Source of the DNA: Pseudomonas asplenii
GTDB lineage: Bacteria > Pseudomonadota > Gammaproteobacteria > Pseudomonadales > Pseudomonadaceae
NCBI RefSeq assembly: GCF_001293465.1
Contig: NZ_JSYZ01000019.1
Coordinates: 291,247-355,246, forward strand
DNA: 64,000 bases
Direction of reading: 5' to 3'
Part shown: positions 63,949 to 64,000 of the stretch, one piece after another
Numbering within the stretch: position 1 is the stretch's first letter
Layout: every line of letters begins with the position of its first letter
Notes under the pieces: generated by a model
Told to the model about the DNA's origin: nothing
Databases searched by the model: none
What the model saw: the letters and a program-made list of their open reading frames with translations, nothing else
Position numbers and translations under genes: made by a program

Positions 63949-64000
63949 CTACAGCAGCGAAATCGGATAACTGATGAACAGGCGGTTCTCGTCGAACTCG
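63949..64000 (-). CDS. 3' end of a probable OprD-family porin
   Basis: Minus-strand frame ending TAG at 63949-63951; the last residues are EFDENRLFISYPISLL, an amphipathic terminal beta-strand like those closing outer-membrane porins. The rest lies outside. OprD-type channels often accompany uronate loci in Pseudomonas. Confidence 0.4.
   Translation of the reverse strand, partial: EFDENRLFISYPISLL

Overview
The window is high-GC gammaproteobacterial DNA and almost certainly comes from a Pseudomonas of the fluorescens/putida type. The evidence is gene order (fliC-flaG-fliDST-fleQ-fleSR-fliEFGHIJ-hsbA/hsbR/hptB-fliKLMNOPQR-flhBA-flhF-fleN-fliA-cheYZAB-motCD-parA-like-cheW), the FleQ/FleSR/FleN regulators, the ccm block directly after chemotaxis, and REP-type repeats built on GTGGGAGCGGGC/TTGCCCGCGAA. 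No phage, insertion sequence, CRISPR array, tRNA or rRNA was seen.

Layout. (1) 1-2516: end of a flagellin-glycosylation locus: a 5'-truncated ketoacyl-ACP synthase III-like gene, a Maf/DUF115 glycosyltransferase and a small overlapping gene. (2) 2645-6457: flagellar filament genes fliC, flaG, fliD, fliS, fliT, with two near-consensus sigma28 promoters. (3) 6630-10824: fleQ, fleS, fleR. (4) 10960-31636: basal body, C-ring, export apparatus and placement/regulatory genes, interrupted by the HptB-HsbR-HsbA output module. Six sigma54 promoters with exact GG-N10-GC spacing precede fleS, fliE, fliK, fliL, flhA and (inside flhA) flhF. They fit a FleQ/RpoN hierarchy feeding FliA, which then reads the sigma28 promoters. 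(5) 31816-40911: chemotaxis and stator block cheY-cheZ-cheA-cheB-motC-motD-parA-like-parP-like-cheW-DUF2802. (6) 40988-42885, minus strand: a FliK-like gene overlapping a stand-alone FlhB C-terminal-domain gene. (7) 43083-50398: cytochrome c maturation genes ccmABCDEFGHI plus a small lipoprotein. (8) 50517-53443, minus strand: sulfate-binding protein, voltage-gated-type K+ channel, urea transporter. (9) 53433-57417, minus strand: glyoxylate-to-glycerate pathway (gcl, hyi, glxR) ending in a 54-codon internally deleted remnant of the hydroxypyruvate reductase/glycerate kinase gene; a GlcG-like gene diverges from gcl. (10) 58239-63689, minus strand: uronate oxidation locus (udh, lactonase, TRAP transporter) with a RutR-like TetR regulator. 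The window closes in the 3' end of what looks like an outer-membrane porin gene.

The most unusual signals are: four tandem copies of an ITDxEFExLLDxL peptide in CheA where P2 normally lies, resembling the CheY-binding peptides of FliM and CheZ in the same window; the stand-alone FlhB-CC gene that begins at the autocleavage position; the sigma54 promoter and rare-codon patches inside flhA, one holding a perfect DnaA box; a 34-codon gene candidate between flhF and fleN; a perfect 12-bp inverted repeat overlapping the fliC promoter; and the glycerate-kinase deletion remnant.
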